Part shown: positions 11,601-23,039 of the stretch, piece by piece
Numbering within the stretch: the stretch's first letter is position 1
Layout: the number at the start of each line of letters is the position of its first letter
NCBI RefSeq assembly: GCF_949628265.1
Contig: NC_088786.1
Coordinates: 27,487,681-27,551,680 of the forward strand
From: Cloeon dipterum
Lineage: Eukaryota > Arthropoda > Insecta > Ephemeroptera > Baetidae
Length of the DNA: 64,000 nucleotides
Reading direction: 5' to 3'
Program-made: the position numbers and the translations under genes
Notes under the pieces: generated by a model
Database searches by the model: none
What the model saw: the letters and a program-made list of their open reading frames with translations, nothing else
What the model was told of the DNA's origin: nothing

Positions 11601-13023
11601 CGAAAGGTGTTAGCGTCGAGCTTTTTCAGATTATTATGCGACATATCAAGATGCTTCAAAAGCGTGTTTCTCGCAAAGCCACCTCTCGGCAGCTCAGTTA
11701 GAGCGTTATGGGATAAATTCAAGGAAGAGAGCTTCGGGAGGTCCGCCAGGGCAGTGGAATCAACCTGAAAAATCCCGTATATGTAGAATAAAATTCAATT
11801 TTAAATCTCCAAATATCACCTTCAAAAGGTTGTTGTGAGATAAAACGAGACTCTCGAGATCCCTAAGGCCTTTAAAAACACCTCGCTTTAGTTCCATCAA
11901 AGCGTTTCTATGAAGCTCCAGGTGCTTGAGTTTTTTGCTCAAAGCGAAAGTGTCCGGGGCTAAGTCAGACAGGGGTCCATCCGCAAAGGTAAACGTCTCG
12001 AGCGCGGGCATAGGAATAGAGGAAGCCGCCAGTGACTGCACGGCATGCCCTTCAATCTTCAGGGTCTGCGAGCAAAGAGATTTGGGTCAAATTTAAAATA
12101 CAACGCACTAAGATGGTGGCAATTCGCGCATATATATAAATAAAATTGCATTAAAGATAATGATCAACTAGGATCTTTTAATGGGCATAATTATAAGTTG
12201 AAATTCTGTTACATGTGCGATGGAACGGTAAGTTAAACCCACGCGACTACTTTGTAACACTTTAAATATAAAATGCAAATCCGTGAGTAAGAAGCATCCC
12301 GTTACAATATCCTTATTTGCAATTTTTGCATTATTAATCTGATCTTCAAGTCTTTACTTGGACAGCAAAATAATCGCAGCTTTTTTATAAGTTACGTGGA
12401 GCATCAACCTTTTAAGGCCGACTGACCGATGTTCTCGCATACTTAATAGCCGCATTAACTTAACTAGCGGCGAATAAAAAGCAACACGTTGCTAATAATA
12501 AACACTGCACCGCGTTCTGCGCATTCACCACATTAAAATAATGAAATGTGAGAGTAAGAGAAATAGCCACAGCACCGACCTTGGTCTCGCCGAGCAGCTC
12601 GAACGCCTTTGTGGGAAACGCCTCGAGTTTGGTGCCGTTCAGCGTGAGCATCGTCAGGGTGTTGTTGACGCCCTCCAGGAAGTCGCCTTCTATCACCTTG
12701 ACAGGGCTGTCTTCGATTTTCAGCTCGGTCACTTTGAGCGGCCGCAAGCCCAGGCCGAAGAGGCTGGTGAACCGGCCCTTCCTGATGGTCAGCCGCTCCA
12801 CCGGCTGCGCGGCCAAATTGGAGAAGGCGGCCGCCATGGGGGCCAGGCCGCTAAGTTCGCAAATGACGCGGAGGCCATCATCACTGCCGGACACGCACCG
12901 ACACGGGAATATGGACTTTTGGTCCGTGGGACAGGGATATTTAGGGCCCGGAGGGATGTAAATGGCGTCAGATACCCCGCTGCTGGTAACCACAAGGGCC
13001 ACTAATAAATGAACCCTGAGCAT
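8686..13023 (-). CDS. Large LRR + FN3 cell-surface/matrix protein (convoluted/chaoptin-like)
   Basis: Thirteen coding exons (13023-12580, 12065-11820, 11764-11455, 11399-11057, 10996-10638, 10585-10365, 10312-10144, 10087-9987, 9932-9737, 9671-9411, 9353-9134, 9081-8967, 8901-8686) give 1066 residues. A signal peptide (residues 1-20) is followed by a Cys-rich cap, YIPPGPKYPCP to FPCRC. More than twenty leucine-rich repeats follow (for example FRGLRFLRRLYFSDN and GLLDDCLSLEKINLSHN). An LRRCT cap with CNCLL (about 885-955) precedes one fibronectin-III-like domain ending GNLQVCVLAKDSEG. The protein ends in a hydrophobic tail, LHFALFMATLTATWIF, with no cytoplasmic domain, which suggests a GPI signal. 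Size and architecture fit the insect acid-labile-subunit/convoluted type, but artichoke- or chaoptin-like naming is possible. The intron after 10638 starts GC (GCAAGT). A splice acceptor abuts the ATG, so a 5' UTR exon lies upstream. Confidence 0.88.
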
Positions 13024-14108
13024 CTGAAACAAATTATTGAGGGCTGTTTTGATTATGATGATTCAATTAAACCCAAAAGGTTTAAGCACATAATAAAATT
13101 TATAAATATATACGCTCTTGGAAAAAATTAAAAAATAGCGATACGATACCATGACCTACATCTCTAAAAATGCTCATACTCAGTTATGCTTAAGACGTGG
13201 TTCAACTCAAAAATTGGAGAGAAGGGGTCATTTTGTATTTGTTGGTATTTCTCGTCAAGTACATTAATGGTACATAAAATCAACAACACGCATAAATTAA
13301 AATTAGAATAGGCAAAAGAGCTGAAGACTGAATATTGACCGAAGTTATCGCATTGTGCCTAGATATCGCTTAAGAAACCCCTTTTTTCATTTCACATCAT
13401 TTTGCCAATTTTATTAACTTCGCTTTTTAAGGTGAACTCGATTCAATTTTACCCGATTGAAAAGTTACCAAACGTTTGAAAGTTAATATTAATGCAGCTG
13501 AAAACCAAAAACTTTTTTATTAGTGTTGATTCTTCATGTATGAAAATAATTACAGTCAAAGAACATCATCAATTTTTTTTTAGATCCCATCGAATAAAAT
13601 GATTCACAAATATTTATTACTAGGGTGCATCCAACCGTTTAGTTTTCTTTGTTGTCACGAAAAAAACACAAATCTATGTACTAAAATTTTCCTTGCGAAA
13701 TACTTATTTGAATGTGCTTTCGCTGAGACTGGGCCCAGCGGCAATCACGATTTACACTGTTTCATGGTAATCAACAGCATTGTTTTATGACGTGTATGAA
13801 TATTAAAAATGTAGCTGACAGAAAATACTGAGTCATTGATTTTTTGTGCATTTTTTGTATTAAACACAAATTGCATACGACTGAGGAATTATTTTTCTGC
13901 AGTTCTGATGTATTATTTAATCTCTGACAGCCTTAAAAAATGAGTCGTGGTCGACTATTTGCTCCACTTCTTTGAGGAGAAATCTTTCGCAATTTTACCG
14001 TCGTACTTTTATACGGTACACACGCAAAATCTTTTCTCTAATCTGGTTATTGGAGCCTTTAAAAGAAATAAAAAATGCAGTCTAGCTTCCCATAAGAGCT
14101 TCTTCGCC

Positions 14109-14116
14109 TGACGTCA
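14109..14116. promoter_or_regulatory. Perfect CRE (TGACGTCA)
   Basis: An eight-base palindromic CREB/ATF-type site inside the presumed leader intron of the LRR gene, about 600 bp downstream of its predicted 5' exon. A single occurrence may be chance. Confidence 0.35.
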
Positions 14117-14724
14117 AAAGGCGGCGTCTGAACAGCGCCTACGTTTTGCTCAAAACCCCGCTACAGATAATTATTGTCAAACTATTCTGTGCATTAAATG
14201 GTAACGCTCCCACGTGGATTAATGAAATCTTTCTGACATGAACTTTACAGCAATGTTAACTGTTGAAGACGCTGAGATCATAAAACCGTCAAGCTTGAAG
14301 GCATCTTGACTTTTTTGGAAGCATCAGGAAGTTTGGTGTAGGTGTGTTCTTTGTTCCAACAAAAATAGTATAACCTCTGCTCCGCCTAATATCTTGCGGC
14401 ATATTTTTAAGTAACAAAAACTTCAGAACTAGAATAACGTCTTTACAGTTTTGAAATTTGTCTATTTTGCTGTTTCAAACATATTGATTTTTTATTTCAT
14501 TTTTACAATTATCTATTTGATTTTAATCCGCTGTAAATTTTGACTCCACTATTATATAACCTCTCATAGCTCTTTTTTCCTATAATTAGCAATGCTTTGT
14601 AAATCGCAATAAAAATTCACTCTCAATCTCAACTTGTACACTTCCGCTTTCTGTGGTATTGGCTTTGGGTTTGATTCCGCAAAAGTATCTTGAAATTTTT
14701 CTCAAAAAGCTAAAATTCACTTAC

Positions 14725-14880
14725 CTTTAGGATGTAAAATTAGTTTTCAGGCGAGAGTGCCTTCCAAACGACAGCGACACAGCATATTGAAAACACAAAA
14801 TACAACACACGACAGGTGAGGAATTTTGAGCAGCAGGCGACGGCGTTGCAGTTTCTCCAGCGCTTTCCTCTCTCAGACTG
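14725..14880 (-). other. Candidate 5' UTR exon of the LRR gene
   Basis: On the minus strand a strong donor, CTAAAG then GTAAGT, falls at 14725/14724. It would pair with the acceptor TTTGTTTCAG that touches the LRR start codon at 13023, giving a 1.7-kb leader intron. The upstream edge is a guess placed at a moderately GC-rich stretch. The region is not coding. Confidence 0.4.
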
Positions 14881-15018
14881 GGAGAAAGAGTTAGTTGCGC
14901 GCCGAGTGAAGGAGTCGTGGTAAAAGGCGTCGCTCTACTGCCTCAGAACACGACCTACATTCACCTTTCAAGGGCAGCTCCCAGTCAGTTGCACCTGTGA
15001 CCACCTGAGGGAGCACTT

Positions 15019-15026
15019 TATCGATA
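15019..15026. promoter_or_regulatory. DRE-type element (TATCGATA)
   Basis: A perfect eight-base DREF-consensus palindrome between the divergent LRR and EDRF1 genes. In insects such elements mark housekeeping promoters. Its use here is inference. Confidence 0.4.
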
Positions 15027-16408
15027 CCCTGCTGTGTAAATGGAGCTTTGCTTTTAGACTGCTCTCCATTATTTGAATGAAATGAAGCCTTAAAAAGCAT
15101 AATTTAATAGATAAAAGTTGAATAGATTTGTATGAAGTCTACATATATTGGATTATTCAAATTATTTTTAAACAAAATGCTTGTAATGAAAAATTAAATA
15201 TATGCAGGGGATTAGTTTAAACAGTTTTAAGTTTTAACAATAAAATAACCAACTTTGAATCGATTCAAATTAATTCGGTGGAAAATATGTTTTATTTAAA
15301 TTTCATAATCTTTTCATTAAAGGTACATAACAAAATAAAATTAAAACTAAACCATGTCAGTGAAATTGGAGTATCTAAAATTATTTGGAATAATTGATAA
15401 TATCAGGGCAGTGGAGAGAAAAAATGGAAATAGCCATTTTGCCTCGTCTTTAATTCGTTAGGAAGGAGAGTAAATTTGCTGTCATACTCAAAAGGAAAAA
15501 TTACAATCAGAAAAATTTCAATTTTTACACCACGCTGATTTATACCCTTTCGCGCCGGGTTTTTTTCGTCTGCGGTGCCTGCGCAGAGGAGAGAGGAGGG
15601 GCAGCATCGATCAGCTGGCGCAGATTGATGTTGGTATATAAACATAACAGTGTTGTTTTTGCAATGTGCGCAATGTGCTAGGAAGATCCCGAACATTCTA
15701 TATAATACGCGTTTCTGTTGAACTTGTCTGCTTGAAATTGGAAGACGATGGGCGTTGACACGGAGGCTGAAGGTTGAAGCTCCGTTCCAAACCGAGAGCT
15801 GATGGTATAAATCTTCGATTTGAACAATTTCCTGGAAATTCTGGTCTTCCCTCTGTCACGGAAGCTAGGAAGCTAGCTTTTTTGAAGTTTATCGATCGAT
15901 CAAAACAAAGGTAATTTTGCATGATTTGATCTTGAACATTTTTGCAGTGACAGAGATCAAAGGAACGGTCTGGACCAAACTCAGTATGATGTATGAACAG
16001 CTATGAGCGCAGGCCGCAGTACAAAGGTTTATGATTTACCAAACAATTATCCAGTTTTTATTTTTTAGATTTGCGATTATGTAACTAATTAAAATTTGAC
16101 TTTCATAGATGTTTCTGCTTTTTTTGGTTATTAATTTTTAAAGTAGATTAAACCTGGTCTATATCCCATTTTTCAAAATTGTTTTTCCCACGATAAGTTG
16201 TTTTGTTTGCACACTCCTCTTAAGAAAGAAAAAACGTATGTATTAAAACGTTTAAATAGCATTCAAAAGTTGACGAACAATTGTGTAGATTCCACTTTAT
16301 TCCACAGAGATATGAAAAATTCATCATACGAAGAGAGTGTTCAACTTTATGGAGCATTCGCTAAGCATTCAACTAAAAATAAAATCGTCATTGCAGGTAC
16401 CATTTGAG

Positions 16409-19400
16409 ATGAGTGCTGATCTCGTGAGCCCGACAAATGAATCTTCGGATACGCCCAGAAAACCTATCAAATCGACGGCAGTCGTTAAATTGTCGACATC
16501 AGAAATACCCACCAATTTTGAGGTTCTTCAACTGAATACAGATTTAAATGAGCCTCCGTCCAACTGGCTCTCGACTAAAGCAACAAATGGCTCCTCATTT
16601 GGCTTCACCAATGCTTCTGGATTCAACAGGTATGAAAGAAATAATATGCTCAGGAACAAATAGCTCAAAAGTCCATTCACAAATTAAATCTGGTTTCAGC
16701 TTTAGAATTGCAAATATGTTCCCTGACTGTGTTGGAGAGGTGGATGTTGTTTCTGATTCAGAAAACATTAAGAAGCTTCTGAAAATCCCTTACAGCAAGG
16801 GTGCAGTAAGTGGGCGACAAATTAATAATGGCTCTAGCTTAAATCTTGTTTATAGGTGAGCATGATTGTGCACAGAGTAGAAAATACTCTGCTCATTGAC
16901 GAGTTTGATATTCACAAGCATTTGATGCGGACAGCGGAGAGCGAGTGGAGTTGGCTGAGAAAGTTCTTTGTTGAGCATGTCATGAATAACCTCAGCTCCA
17001 AAGTATGATAACAGTTTTAATTTTAATTTTGTTTGTACATGGTCGTTTTCATAATTTTAGGGCTTCCATCAAAAAGACTTCAGTATTGGATTCAGCCGTG
17101 ATGCTCTCCAAGAGCGAAAACTGGTTTCTAAATTTTTGTACCACAGTCTTAGTGAGACAAACTCGCCAAGCAACGCAGAAGGATGCAAAGCAACAAAGGA
17201 AAACGTGGAGCAAGATGCTGCCTCTATGTACTGGTCAAGTCTGCCGGAGCCACAACTGGAGTTGCCTGACAACTCGGTTGGCCATGAGTTTGCCAGAAAT
17301 GTTGTGTGGACTTTTGAAGACATTCAAATGCTTCTCGGAACAGACATGCCAATTTTTGGCGGAGATACTCATCCCTGCATAAGCTTGAGACTCAGGTAAT
17401 AATGCTTTATTAACTAGATACCATTTTATACTGTCTATATATTTCTTAACATTTAAATTATAATACCGGTCCAGTGTTTATTCATTGAAATGCCGTAAAT
17501 GGTTAAAATTGGAATTTTACCTTCATACTTTCTCTAATTAATATTGAAATAATATTGACCATGGTTCCAGGGATATGAAAAAGCCAATCAACGTTCTCAC
17601 AGGCATTGATTACTGGTTGGACAACTTGATGTGTAATGTTCCTGAGGTTGTCATGTGCTGTCACCTGGATGGATTGGTTCAAAAGTGAGCTAAATTTTTA
17701 ACGAAATAAAAACTATTTCCTTATAACTACGATAAATTCAGGTACGAACTGATCAAAACAGAGGACCTGCCCCACTTATCAGGAAGCAAATTTTCGCCAA
17801 AACTGATTCATGACGTTGCTCAAAACATCCTCTCCTTCCTGAAGTCAAATGCAACCAAAGCTGGACACACTTACTGGCTTTTCAAGGGCAAAAACGAGGA
17901 TGTGGTGAAATTATACGACCTCAGTTCCCTCTGCGAAAGTGACACAGAGAGTGGTGATGGAAACCCGTTCACCGTGCCTGTAGCCATGCTTCTTTACAAG
18001 TGAGTTGGCAACCGCCCTGGCTTGATTAATTAATAAAACTAATTACCTGATGCATTTTAGTGTGGCTCGTAAAATGAAGAAACAGAACAGCAAGCAACAT
18101 GGTGGCATTCGAGTGTTGTTAGAACACTGCATTTCTCTCTTGGACAGAGAAAAATATCCAAAGGTACTGCTTCAATTGGTTTTAAAAGTTTGATCTGATA
18201 TTTCTGTCTGTTTCTAGATTGTTACTTCAGCTCATTACATGTTGTCAGACTTGTATGTTCCTGCTGAGACTAATCCATCAGACCCAGCTTTTCCTGAAGA
18301 AGAGCCAGAAGATCCAGAAACCCTGGATGGAAGAGATGAAAATCCTGAACAAGGCCAGGAGGAGGAGGAAGATACTAATGGAAATGTTGAGGTATTTTCG
18401 TCTTTATTAACGGAAAGGTAAAAAATTTCTAATTCTTGTATCGCCTACAGGTTGGGTCTCTATGCTGGAGTAATTCTTGCACCAAAGTGCAAAAAAAGAC
18501 CCAGCCGCCACCATTGTTAGGCTCGATCAGCGAGCGCTGCCAAAACAGTTTGAAACACATCGCTGAGGGTCTCTACTGTCTGCGCCAATTGGACACGCGG
18601 CAGATCCAGAAGGAGGAGGAGGAACCCAGGATGGCCCACCCATTCACTGCCATTCCAATGCCATTCGCCAGCCTCACCAGTATGGCGGTCTCCCCGACCA
18701 AGGCTGAAGAGCCAAAGATAGATTCTGCAAACCACTGGAAAGCCCAGTTGCTCACCCTGCTATATGAGAAGGCACTGCTGGTTGCTGCTGTCCTGACTCA
18801 GCACTCGCTCGCCACTGAGCAGTACGGGACTGCGCTGCGACAGGTACAAGTGCTGCTCACCCTCAATCTTGGCCTACAGAAGCTGTCCAAACTGCTTGGT
18901 GTCAAACACGTGAGTTTTGAATAACTTCATATTATTACCAAAAGTAATTAGTTATTATTTATCAATAAATGTTAATTGGTGGTGTGTAAATTATTTAAAT
19001 TCATTCTGGGTGCGGAAAATGAGTTGTTTTCAAGTGTAAATTATATACACAAAGAACATTTTGAGACATAGAAAGACACATCAATAGCTACTTACAAAAA
19101 ATGTCACATGCGTGAAGACATAATTATATTGGCTTAGGGTGAAGCAATCAGCTAACACAGCGAAATTCAATCCAGAAACAAGTGATTTAAGTTTTGGATT
19201 AAATAATAATATTTAATATAGTTTTTTTTCGGAAAGCAGATCAATATCTCATTGTCTCATGGTGGGATTTCAACAATAAAGTTTGTAGTCAATTCCTCTT
19301 GCCAAACCCAATCGAACTAACACTAAATTTGATGTCCTAAGTCAAGGTAAAAGATCACGACTGTGAATATAGGAATTTTAAAAATGTGCCTATTAATTTT

Positions 19401-22087
19401 CCAATGGCATCTGTGAACTTAAGTGAAAATTTAAGAGCAACGTGTATTATTTTTGGTTTTGTAGATTTCGCCCCTTCAAAACTGGGAAAACTAGTTTTTT
19501 CATACGTGATTACATTTAGTGTCACCTCTAAATCCCAGATTCTAATCATCAGAATTGCAAAAACCGCACACCGTTAGAATCACCTCAAACTATCCTGACT
19601 AAAAGGGGCTTTTAAATATCAGCCTTAATTTTAATTCTCGTTTGTCGTTTAACTTGCTTGAATTTCTTTGCAATATAGGTATACAGTAGGGCTGACTTCT
19701 ACCGGCCCATATTTTAATATTTGTGAAAAATATTGTATCTAAACTTCAGGTCCCAACCTCTCTTTTACTTTAAATTTAAGAGCAAATCTTTGGGTCATTA
19801 ATTGATGAACATGGCCTCAAGGGGCAGTGCTATTTATTAGATTATTTATATTGGTAAAGTGCGAATGAATTTTGATCGTCCTAATTGAAAGCAGCTATAT
19901 TCTAATTTATCCTTTCTTTGGTCATGGTTATTAGGGCAAGGAAGAAGATAAGGAAGCTACCAAGAGTTTTTTGCTGGGACAAGCGGGAGATGCTTGCTGC
20001 ATGATTGTCCAAAATTGGAGCAAAATCGACCAGTTCAAAGCTGACATCGCAACTAAAGATGATTTCATAGAGCCGATTCTGAAGCAGCTCCAGCTTGATG
20101 TTGGACCATATGATGGTAGCCATTGAAGTACGCATTGCCCTTCTCTCCTTAACCACGGTAATATTTTAGATGATACGGTTCCTGTGGATTTGGACTTGCC
20201 CAACGTTAAAGACGTGCTGAAGTCCAGCATTGAATGCTACAAACAAGCTCTGAATTCCAAGCCTGCACCAGATCAGTTTTCGAGTTTGTGTCGGCGTTTG
20301 GGCAATGCTTACAACGAACTAGGCGTAGTTTACATGACTCAAGCAAACAGTAAGGGTTGATCAATCCGGAAAATATGAATTTCTTAACTGTTATATCAAA
20401 AATTCCAGCCCTTGTGACAGGTGCTGGTGAGAAAGATCGCAATGAGTTCAATACATTGGTAAAGAAAAGCCTGCGTGAGCTGGAGTTGGGCATTGCTGCT
20501 TTTGAGAAGGGGGGAGATCGGAACAACTTGGCGCTGCTCTTGCTGAATGCTGGAAGACTCATGAGGCTTTGCTCATTTGTGATGTCACCTGTCTGTCGCA
20601 CTCCCATGCAGGGGCAGGAGAGAAATTATTATCTTAAGGTAATTCAACCTTTATTAAATCATTGCGTCTTTTCGAAAGTGAAAATTTCAATGTTTCAAAG
20701 AGCTCATAAATTTTATCTTAACTTACAACAATTAGTCGCAGCTTTTCAAAAGGCTTAATATAAATAATTAATTTTTCATTCTGCAATGTAAAATTAGCTT
20801 TAAAGAGTAAGAAGAAATTAAAATCTTTGAATTAATTTTTCTGCTATACCTGCTGTCTTCTTTCAGTCGTTAGTTCACACTTTAGCTCCAATTTTCGCCT
20901 GTGTACATTAATTTATCTGCAAAGATTGATAAAAAAGTTAATATTTATGTAACAATTTCAATGACTTATTTATATAATGTATAATTTCGATCATCTAATT
21001 TCAACCAATCTGCATGAATTCCAGGCTCTGAACTACTATCAAAAGGCAAGCTGTGTGTTGGAAAAAAGATGTGAGGAAAATGAGCAAATTTGGGACAGTG
21101 TCAACTGGCAGTTGTCAACGACTCTGTACAACATGGCTGTGATTTTGCAAGACTACCCTGACAGTAATAAGGTTGTGTAATCCACCAATTGCGGAAATAG
21201 CGTATTAAAGTTTTGATTAATTTCCAGAACCAACAGGAAGTTGAGAAGGAAGTTGTAGAGCATTTGCATAAAGCTCTGGCGTCATGTGATCTCACAACCC
21301 CAGGACGCCAGCTGCCAATGTATCAAATTCGAGCTGCTTCCCTTCACCACAAACTAGCCTCCTTATATCACAAGTCTCTCAGGTAAATTATAGTTATACT
21401 TAAAAGTAGAAAATCAAAAATTTAGTAGCTGTGAACATTTTTATGCACTGATTAATTCCATCTATTTACAGAAACTTTGTTGGTGATGATCAAAAGCGAA
21501 AGTGGCAGCATCAATTGTGTAGAAATCATTACGAGAAGGCAGCTGACATGTACAAGAGTTTAGAAGGCGTCTCTGAATTTCTACGCGTACAACTCGAAAG
21601 AGTGGCTTTTGCTGAGTTTTCTGCTGAAAGTATGTGTTCTAACAGCTAAAAAGCGACTAAATCACAATTTTATCTAATGGAACTACAGGTTCAAACAGTT
21701 CAGGAAGCAAAAGGGCCATGTGGCTCAGCGCAGTTGACCTAATGCTTGCATGCGCTGACTTAGTCAAGGTGATAGTCAAGCAGAAAGAGGCGCAGGATGA
21801 CGAGGAGGAGCAACTCAAACTGTTGGTCATATTGGAACAAACCATGCAAAGCATTCTTCTTTCGCTGGCCAAACTCTCTGCCAAAGACAAGGCAAATGGT
21901 GCCAAAGAGTGAGAGAATGCACATTTACAATGTGAGCAATACTGATTGTTATTCATGCAGGTTCAAAGCCATGTATGCTGCTACGTTGCACCAGGTCAGC
22001 AAGGAAAAAGAAGATCTTCGAACGGTTGCAACCAGACTTAGCACAAGTTTGAAGAAAGTGAATGAACTCCGTAAAAATGTTATGTGA
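16409..22087 (+). CDS. EDRF1: Erythroid differentiation-related factor 1 homologue
   Basis: Seventeen coding exons (16409-16629, 16700-16805, 16856-17002, 17061-17395, 17571-17684, 17742-17999, 18061-18163, 18218-18391, 18451-18909, 19935-20115, 20170-20349, 20409-20638, 21025-21171, 21228-21382, 21472-21629, 21689-21908, 21961-22087) give 1104 residues; human EDRF1 is about 1240. Family blocks appear in order: STAVVKLSTSEIPTNFEVLQ, LNEPPSNWL, FRIANMFPDCVGEVDVVSD, NIKKLLKIPYSKGAVSM, VVWTFEDIQMLLG, MPIFGG, PINVLTGIDYWLDNLMCNVP, NILSFLKSN, HTYWLFKG and VKLYDLSSLC. An acidic Glu/Asp/Pro-rich linker lies around exon 8, and helical TPR-like repeats follow, including DSVNWQLSTTLYNMA and VQLERVAFAEF. 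The human protein was linked to globin and transcription regulation through GATA1; the ancestral role in invertebrates is unclear. Intron 9 (18910-19934) is unusually long for this gene. ATTAAA occurs at 22185 and AATAAA at 22447. Confidence 0.95.
18910..19934 (+). other. EDRF1 intron 9, 1025 bp
   Basis: This is the longest EDRF1 intron. I see no coding exon, repeat family or RNA gene in it, only AT-rich sequence with stops in all frames. Confidence 0.6.
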
Positions 22088-23039
22088 AGGGTGACCTGAT
22101 GCATCTTTAAAAATATATTTTCCACTGAAACTTCTCATTTTTGTGATGCCTGAAATATCAAATTTGGTCAATATTGTCAAACTGATTAAATGAACTCTTC
22201 GTGCTTTTAGTTCTCATTGTCATTAATTACTAGGTAGAAGATGTTGCCTTAATCAACTTGTAATTATAATTATGCCACTTAAAACGCTTTAATTTGCATG
22301 TGGAATTCCAATTGACATCTTGATTTATCCTGTGTATGAGGAGAAAAATATACGTGCTGAGTAATATTAAATCAAAAATCAACTAACTTTGAATTTTATT
22401 TAAGATCCCTTATGATATCAGTTGCATGGAAATTTTAGTTAATTTAAATAAAAATGCGATTTAACCAGATAAATATTGTGATCGCATAAGAAATCAGCGT
22501 TTTCATGACCGAACAGGAGATATTAATCGAATTTAGACTACATTTTTGTGCGTTTTCTGAACAAAAAGTATTAAAATAAATATGAATTAGTTTCAAGGAA
22601 CTGCACTAGAAAGAACAATTTTTCTAATCCCTATAGGCTTGATTTTGTGTTTGAAAAACTTTGATTGCCATAAAGTGTTCTGCTAAATATTTTGTAAATA
22701 CAAGTAATTATTATTAAATTCAAAATTTCGTTTTAGTTACGAATGAATTTTTCGATTCAGCTGTGGTTCAATTGAAAAAATATCTGATGGATCAGAACTG
22801 AGAATCAATTTTCCCATTTTCTGTAGCGGAGCATGAGTTGGAGCAGGATTGGCAAAAAAAGCTGATTTGAGCGGCCTAGGCTGCGCTGGCTCCCACCCTA
22901 CCGTTCGCCGATTGAGCGCTGAGCCTGCTCGCGAGCGCGTGTGTTGCGAGTGCTGCGGCCGGCTTTGGGAATGAGGAGCTCAAATGGTCCTCATCCTCAG
23001 CAGAGTGAGCAGCATGTGAATTTGCGTTGTGTGTGCACC
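22088..23039. promoter_or_regulatory. EDRF1 3' UTR and Mcr promoter/5' UTR
   Basis: The first half is AT-rich and contains ATTAAA (22185) and AATAAA (22447) as candidate EDRF1 poly(A) signals. From about 22860 to 22970 the sequence turns abruptly GC-rich, with several GCGC and CGCG motifs, which is the likely core promoter and leader of Mcr. An in-frame upstream ATG at 22971 would add 23 polar residues before the signal peptide of Mcr. Confidence 0.6.

Larger units (their letters stand above)
13024..16408. other. LRR-gene leader intron and divergent LRR/EDRF1 intergenic region
   Basis: No coding exon is supported. From 13024 to 14724 the DNA is probably the leader intron of the LRR gene and includes a perfect TGACGTCA (CRE palindrome) at 14109-14116. 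From about 14880 to 16395 it is the promoter region between two divergent genes, with a TATCGATA (DREF-type) element at 15019-15026 and an ATCGATCGATC block near 15890. An acceptor TTGCAG just before the EDRF1 start implies that EDRF1 also has an upstream 5' UTR exon here, which I could not place. Confidence 0.5.

Noticed and set aside
12541-13005. 154-codon plus-strand open frame (and overlapping 137-codon frame)
   Set aside because: It is the antisense of the first LRR-gene coding exon, whose GC-rich codons leave other frames open; it has no domain or splice logic of its own.
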